This document shows, piece by piece, positions 58,430-64,000 of a DNA stretch of 64,000 nucleotides. The first letter of the stretch is position 1. Every line of letters starts with the position of its first letter. The notes below the pieces were generated by a model. The model made no database searches. It was not told the DNA's origin and worked only from the letters and a program-made list of their open reading frames with translations. The stretch lies in NCBI GenBank assembly GCA_963969595.1, contig OZ018412.1, positions 870,501 to 934,500 of the forward strand, given 5' to 3'. Source of the DNA: Neckera pumila. Its lineage: Eukaryota > Streptophyta > Bryopsida > Hypnales > Neckeraceae. The position numbers and the translations under genes were made by a program.

Positions 58430-59450
58430 AAATAACCATTTTTTGGTCGCTGAGCCTCTTTTTTGAGTTGCCCATTGTCAAATTTTGAGTTTTTCTTAAA
58501 ATCAAAATTTATTTTTAAAAAGTAGAATGTCTAATAAATCTAGTGGCGGTAGTTTCATCAAGTTTTGAGTTAACCCCGTCAAGAAGCTGCAGACCACAAT
58601 GGTCTAATAGATGACTTCATTGTTGACTATAGAAAAAGTGAATGTATCTATAGGTCCAATAATTGGAGAACCTTGGTCATTGCGGGGTTGCATCTTTACA
58701 TGGTATGTTAAACTCCACCTTGTAAAAATTTTCAACATTAAATAGTGTAGTATAGTTTTCAGCTCATTTTCTTGGGTTCAATTTGGATTTAGATTAAATA
58801 GTCAGCCAACCAATTTGATTCTTGCCCAATTCAAAAAAGTCAGATTCATTTCAAAAGCGAAGATCCAAGGAGCTCAAGGAGAAGACAAGTGTCCCATTTC
58901 TTTTTACCTTACATACACTATTTTCATTTCAATGACCACCGTACATTGGCAAGCTCTATTATGAATTGAAAAATGCTTGGAGTATTGTGAAAATTTGCAT
59001 GTACATTTTCAACTCTATTTTCTTTTATAGGGCACAAAAAGGGCACTATTTCAACATACTTTCATAAAGCATTAGATGAGTTTTGGGGGGTCGGGAGGGC
59101 CGTTTTGGGCCCGTTCCCGACACTAGTCCACCCCCGCAGTTTCAGGGAACGGCTGTTCCCGACAAGAAATTTTTAGAAAAAAAAAAAAAAAAAGTTTTTT
59201 TTTTACAATCTTGAAATGAAAAAAAAAACAGAAAAAAAAAATTTATTTTTTTCCGACGTGACAGTCGCTCGGCCATGTCATCGAGCTGCCACGGCCCTGA
59301 ATTCGGCAGTTCTCACAAGTTCTCACAAGTTGGGAACACGCAGCCCTCCACAGGGCTGATTTCTCATCTAATGGATACACTCCTTCAAAGTGTGCTACCT
59401 TATATTTCCATTGACCCAAATAAAACTTCAGATTTAACCTTAAAGGACAT
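58430..59450 (+). repeat. Old dispersed repeat E, copy 1, interrupted by a family C MITE
   Basis: It matches the reverse complement of 45440-46290 along most of its length. It is interrupted by the family C MITE at 59070-59373. It keeps an uninterrupted sequence at the place where the other copy carries a family C insertion. Confidence 0.6.
59070..59373. mobile_element. Palindromic MITE, family C copy 5
   Basis: About 304 bp. The left end is CATTAGATGAGTTTTGGGGG and the right end is GGGCTGATTTCTCATCTAATG. It has an inner GGGAACGGCTGTTCCC palindrome and the block GACGTGACAGTCGCTCGGCC. It interrupts repeat E. The matching uninterrupted site lies near 45521-45531 on the other E copy. Confidence 0.8.
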
Positions 59451-59793
59451 TTTAGTTTTTTAGCAGGCAAACTAAGGAATCTATCACATTGAGTTTGCAG
59501 CAAGCAATGAGGGGCTACAGATTTTTTATCAAGCTATAGAACTAGGCATGGGACAAAGCTAGACAATTGCTCTCCCTATAGCAACATTGGGAAAGTAGTG
59601 CCTCTTCCTCCACATAAGACAATGAAGATCGCTCTATTTGCAGTGATTACAATTCCAATGAAGCAAAAACTTCATTCCAAGCCTCCTCGGACGAGAAGAA
59701 AAATGAGACAGTTTTCAAAAAGAATTACTGATGCAAGTTCCCGCAATTCCTGTTATTCTTTGGACAACATGCCCTTTGGGCCTGGAATGTCCT

Positions 59794-60720
59794 TTAACCC
59801 TTAAAGGACCAACTTGCACTTTTTTGCTATATAGAAATTTTGGACAGGTACGTATGACTAGAGATGTCAATATTTTTTGGCCCAAATTTTAAAAAGAAGG
59901 TGGGACAAGGAATATCTTTCATATGCACTAAATTTCATGTCATTTGGAAATATGAGTCAAAAGTTATGGCCTAATATGTTATTTTTTTTGGTAAATGGGC
60001 AATCCGAGTAGATCAGAAAAATTCACTTTTTTCAGGACAAAATTTGAAATTGGTTTCCTAGAATTATGTATATATGGAAAGCTTTCAATCATTCTTCCTT
60101 TTTTTATCAATGAATAAAAAATTATGAGGATTTTTTGATTGTGGGCAGTTACAGATTTTCTACTCGAAAATAAACTTTGAAGTCCTTTATCTTACTCAAT
60201 TCTCAATATTTTGTGAAAAAAGTAAAATCCTATGCTGTAAATTGTTTATTGCAACACTATAACCATTGGAATTGGCATTTTCAATTCTATAACTAAATTC
60301 TTAACAATTTAGTATTTTGAACCGTTCTCTACTTCTTTCTACTTACTACTTTTTTCCTATATGCTGTACAATTTCAAATGATCTAAAATTTTTTAAGCAT
60401 GTAGCCAACCTGTAAAAGAATCCAAAGAAGCACCACCATTTTGGACATTTTTTCATAGAGAAGTGAACTTGTGAAGTGCGGTTGCCCTATTTTTGCAAGG
60501 CCCCCAAAAATGGTTTCAGTAAATTTGAATGCTTACATCTTGCAATCCACACAATGGAAATGTCTGAAATTTATACCACATATTTTCTAGTCAGCTTATT
60601 ACAAGATCCTATGGTTACATGTTTAAAAAAAATTATTTAAAAAAATTTGGAACTTGTATTAGAAATGGCATTTTTTTGAGCATTTTCAGTGAAAACATAG
60701 TCATTGAACTTTAGGGTTAA
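59794..60720. mobile_element. TTAA-flanked MITE, subfamily A'
   Basis: 927 bp including TTAA at both ends. The left end is TTAACCCTTAAAGGACCAAC and the right end is GAACTTTAGGGTTAA; a second TTAA follows 3 bp later, so the exact right boundary could shift. The interior differs from family A but is shared with 10911-11520 (inverted), 40310-40515, 44400-44742 and 63150-63856. Confidence 0.75.
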
Positions 60721-61508
60721 GGGTTAAATATCTCCTAAACCATGTGGTCAAATAATCTGAATTTTTTTGATGAGCTCACTCTCAATCTAGACTTCAAGAT
60801 CCTAGGATTACATTCTATCCAATATCAAGTAAAAATGAGCAAAAAAATGTTCAAGTTCTTGGTAGTTTTGGCCAATATTAAAAGTATACCTCCTTTGGTT
60901 CATTAGTAGTTAAGTGAGTTGGGGCAAACCTAACTCATATTTAAGGGCTAAATGCAAGTTCTTCAGTAAGTTGGGGGAATGGGGGCTTCCCTACTTTAAT
61001 TCCCCTGAATGCAGGCAAGAAAAAATGATGAAAATGAATTGCAGCAATAGGAGTAGTGTTGAGTAAGGTAGTAAAATCCATTGTATTCCTTTGGTCGTTG
61101 TACATAATTTGACTTATAGAATTCACCCTTTTTCAGCAAATGCATTGCAAATTAGGTAATATTTGAATATTCCACATATATGTATTTGAGTAAACTTGGG
61201 TTTGAATAAACTTGTACTTGAGTAAAGAAAATCACATTATATGTGGTCAAATAAATACATGTAGCTTTCTATTGTTGTATCTAGGGAGACTACCTTTATT
61301 CATTTGGATGCTAATGTGACTATGGTAATTCACGACATGGTTGCAATGATAATTAGAAAGGCCTTAGTCTCAAGATTGTGTAGTAAGTGAATAAATCCTT
61401 TCCATACAATATGCATAAACTACAAGGTGATATTCATTGAATTTATAAACTTTTGAATTTTTATCCTAATTCCAATTCTTTCAAACCCAGTTCCTCAGTA
61501 AAGGTGTC
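60721..61508. other. AT-rich stretch without a gene
   Basis: No coding signal and no element ends are seen between the A' and B elements. Confidence 0.55.
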
Positions 61509-62156
61509 TTAACCCCTAAATGTCTGAGGCACCCAAATTTGGTGTTTACAAAACTTTGAAGTTAAATAAAATCTAACCATGTTGCTATTTTTAGTAGTGT
61601 ATATTTTTAGAAAGTTTTTTTTGAAGTCTAGTTTTAGCATCAAAAATCTAATCTTGAAAATAAATGATAGTAGCTTTTCTATTCAAGATTTTGTGCAAGG
61701 GTACCAGTGCAATCTTGATTTCCCATAGTGTTGAGAGCTCTTAGAAATGAGCCTCAAATACACTAGATCTTGGATAAAATTCACATTCAAAATTCATTTA
61801 AAAAAACTATAGAGTAGATTTTAAGAAGCTGTAAACTAATTGGAGTTATATATGTTGGGCTCTTTAACCTCATATTTTTTTGGTCACCAATTTTTTAGAT
61901 TTATCTTTTGAAAAGAGGATTAAAAGACTTTGCATCACTTTTGCAGTTTTAACACCCTCATGGTTAAACATTATAATCTGTCACTCCATGAGTGATATTG
62001 TTGTGTTTTCTTTTCCTATGAGATCTCTAACATGTCTAGTTTGAATTTGTACCATTACAATTTAAAGAAAGATTGATACAACTTATCAAAATGTTGGCAT
62101 TTTGTTCAAGTTAGAGCAAATTCCAAGAAACTCAAAACAGGCCTTAGGCATTTAGT
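61509..62156. mobile_element. TTAA-type MITE, family B copy 3 (inverted)
   Basis: The left end is TTAACCCCTAAATGTCTGAG. The right end (CCTTAGGCATTTAGTATAG) has lost the final GGGGTTAA. The content is the reverse complement of 57528-58194. Sequence after 62157 belongs to a different, GC-richer unit. Confidence 0.75.
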
Positions 62157-62253
62157 ATAGGGCAATGCCCAACGATAAGGGTATTGCCCGACGTAAATCA
62201 CGATTGAAAGAGGAGATAAAATTGGATGAAACGATGAGCCGGATGAAAAATCT

Positions 62254-62297
62254 GTAATCCCCGATTACACGGTTTTGCCCGCATAATCGGGGATTAC
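62254..62297. repeat. Perfect 14-bp stem hairpin in a GC-richer patch
   Basis: GTAATCCCCGATTA (62254-62267) is exactly complementary to TAATCGGGGATTAC (62284-62297), with a 16-nt loop. A smaller inverted pair, GGGCAAT ... ATTGCCC, lies about 95 bp upstream. Confidence 0.75.
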
Positions 62298-62490
62298 GGC
62301 ACAGAAGTTTCCCGCCGATTGAACGGGACAGGAACCAGGAGTGGTTTACGGGGTTAATGTGGACTTGAGAAGAAAGTTCTACTGTCAATGTTAGAATGCA
62401 ACAAAGCGAAATTGGGAACAAGAGTAGTTGTTGCAGTTGGACTGGGGGCCATTGGGGTCTGCCTGAGAAGAGAGCTGAGTGATTAGGTGC

Positions 62491-62520
62491 TATGCTATGC
62501 TATGCTATGCTATGCTATGC
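62491..62520. repeat. (CTATG)6 pentanucleotide microsatellite
   Basis: Six or slightly more perfect CTATG units. Confidence 0.9.
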
Positions 62521-63149
62521 TAGATGGGCAGTTGCTCACTTGGATGCCTATTTCATGCAGACCTTCTTCGTCCTTCTTTTGATGGTCTCTTTGGTCATAC
62601 AAATTTCATATTTAGACTTCGTATTAATGGAAAGGGGTGCACTGTTTAATATAAAATAAAGTTGCAAGAGGTTCAAGACGGAAGTCTCCGAAAATTCCCA
62701 GACAGAGTTCACATACACACAAACCACTAGTTTAGTGTAGTCTACCGGTATCCAAAGATCTGTACGCACACTGTTCCCTTCATGTTCTGACTTTCCACAT
62801 CCAAACATCTACAGTAGACTACCCAGGGGACCTTCGCGACAGTCTGGAGAACATAGAAATTATGCAATTATAAAATTTTGGGCCTGAATTGCCACAGCAA
62901 CGCCTCCGCACACGATGCTTTGTGTAACTTCGTACTCCCATTTGTTCTGACACTGGCTTTCAGAAATGTGGGATTCCCTATTGACGGATTTCTCAGTTGT
63001 ATCTGATCTGCTGACGAGGGACTTCAAGAAGGGAGTGTCCAGTGGAACTTTGGATGAAAAGTCATTTTTTGGAAATCGGCTGGGCAATCAAAAGCTTTCA
63101 CGAGCGGCGCTCAAGTTGTGTCGGTATTTTAAGGTCAAACAGAAGGGGG
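62521..63149. other. Stretch with no supported gene
   Basis: A plus-strand frame at 62966-63211 (DSLLTDFSVVSDLLTRDFKKG...) has even codon composition but runs into the A' repeat and matches no family I can name. I leave it uncalled. Confidence 0.4.
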
Positions 63150-63856
63150 CGAGTTTTGTTATGAAGAAATCACTTTTCGAAAAAAATAAAAACTTGAAAT
63201 TGGTTCTTTAGATTTATATATACCCGGGAAGCTTTGAATCATTCCATTTCAATTAATGAATCAAAAGTTATGAGGATTTCATTTAGAATAGTTTATGGGT
63301 AGTTATGAAATCTCTACTCTAAAATAATTTTTGAAGTCCTTTATTTAACTCAATTTTCAATATTTTTGGAAAAAAATAAATCCATTAAGTGTATATTGTT
63401 TATTATAGCATTACAACCATTGGGATTGGCATTTTTAAATTCCTTAAAGAAATGGTTAACAATTTAGTATTTTGAATCATTTTCTACTTCTTTCTATTTA
63501 CTATTTTTTTCCTATATGTTTTACAATTCCAAATGATCTGAAATTTTTCAAGCATGTAGTCAACTTGCCTTGAAGAATGAATCCAAAGAGTAACCACCAT
63601 TTTGGACATTTTTTCATACAAATGTGACCTCATGAAATACAGCTGCCCAGATTTTCGTTGGGACAAAAAAAGGATTTTTGCCAATTCAAACACTATTATC
63701 TTGCAATCCACAAGGTGGAAATTTCTGAAATTTTTTCCATAACATCTTGAATTAGTGTCCAAAAATGTTTCTTTTCTAAAATTTGGTACTTGTATTAGAA
63801 ATGACAGTTTTGGAGCGTTTTTGGTGAAAACATAGTCAAAAACCTTTAGGGGTTAA
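63150..63856. mobile_element. 5'-truncated TTAA element, subfamily A'
   Basis: The right end is AACCTTTAGGGGTTAA (TTAA at 63853-63856). The interior follows 60030-60720 (GGAAGCTTTGAATCATTCC, ACCACCATTTTGGACATTTT). The left about 230 bp of the element is missing. The remaining 144 bp to the window end show nothing recognisable. Confidence 0.65.
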
Positions 63857-64000
63857 CCCACTTATCATACTGGTATTCAATGTATGCTTGAAGAAGCATA
63901 CACGGTCTCTAACCAATTCATTTGATACGGGTAGATGTGATCAAAGACTCGGGAACAACTTAAGAGAGCTTTTCACAATAAGCATACGTGCAACCATGCA

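Noticed and set aside
62966..63211. Possible first exon of a porin (VDAC-like) protein, VSDLLTRDF
   Set aside because: Only one short phrase resembles the family. The following residues do not match, and the frame runs into an A'-family repeat.

Overview
The window looks like nuclear DNA from a streptophyte with a repeat-rich genome, most likely a land plant outside the seed plants. The evidence is a multi-exon gene with short GT-AG introns, a dirigent-type barrel protein (a family typical of land plants), a USP-like domain of the plant protein-kinase type, a plant hAT transposase relic, and short interstitial TTTAGGG/CCCTAAA telomere-like repeats. The species cannot be fixed from sequence alone. 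Genic parts form GC-richer islands (about 20.3-26.7 kb and 54.4-55.5 kb) in an AT-rich background full of small DNA transposons.

Layout. 0.1-15.2 kb: decayed transposon coding regions. These are an unknown ORF, two members of an unrecognised coiled-coil/RING ORF family, and a broken hAT transposase. Each has a block of CGGACGG-type microrepeats near the 5' end of its coding region, with several satellites between them. 15.2-20.3 kb: AT-rich DNA with a diverged triplicated hairpin repeat and a TA-flanked MITE. 20.4-25.07 kb (+): an 11-exon gene whose exons join in frame into an 856-residue protein, with an N-terminal USP-like domain and a C-terminal type II 3-dehydroquinate synthase (AroB'/DHQS) domain. 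25.96-26.65 kb (-): a dirigent-like protein with a plastid-type N-terminus, convergent with the fusion gene. 27-54 kb: mostly gene-free, apart from one single-exon four-helix membrane protein ORF (37.14-37.72 kb, -). This stretch carries TTAA-flanked (piggyBac-like) MITEs, an approximately 300-bp palindromic MITE family, foldback elements, and a three-layer nested insertion with a clear 8-bp target duplication. 54.75-55.49 kb (+): an intact DNAJC8/Spf31-type J-domain gene. 55.5-64 kb: more MITEs, older repeats and hairpins.

How it fits together. Only four host genes are supported, and nothing shows that they act together. The USP-DHQS II fusion and the dirigent-like gene are tail-to-tail neighbours. 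Both families touch aromatic or phenolic metabolism, but that link is only suggestive. The strongest candidate for something undescribed is the USP-DHQS II fusion. The TTAA-flanked MITE families come next, then the CGGACGG blocks shared by unrelated element coding regions.
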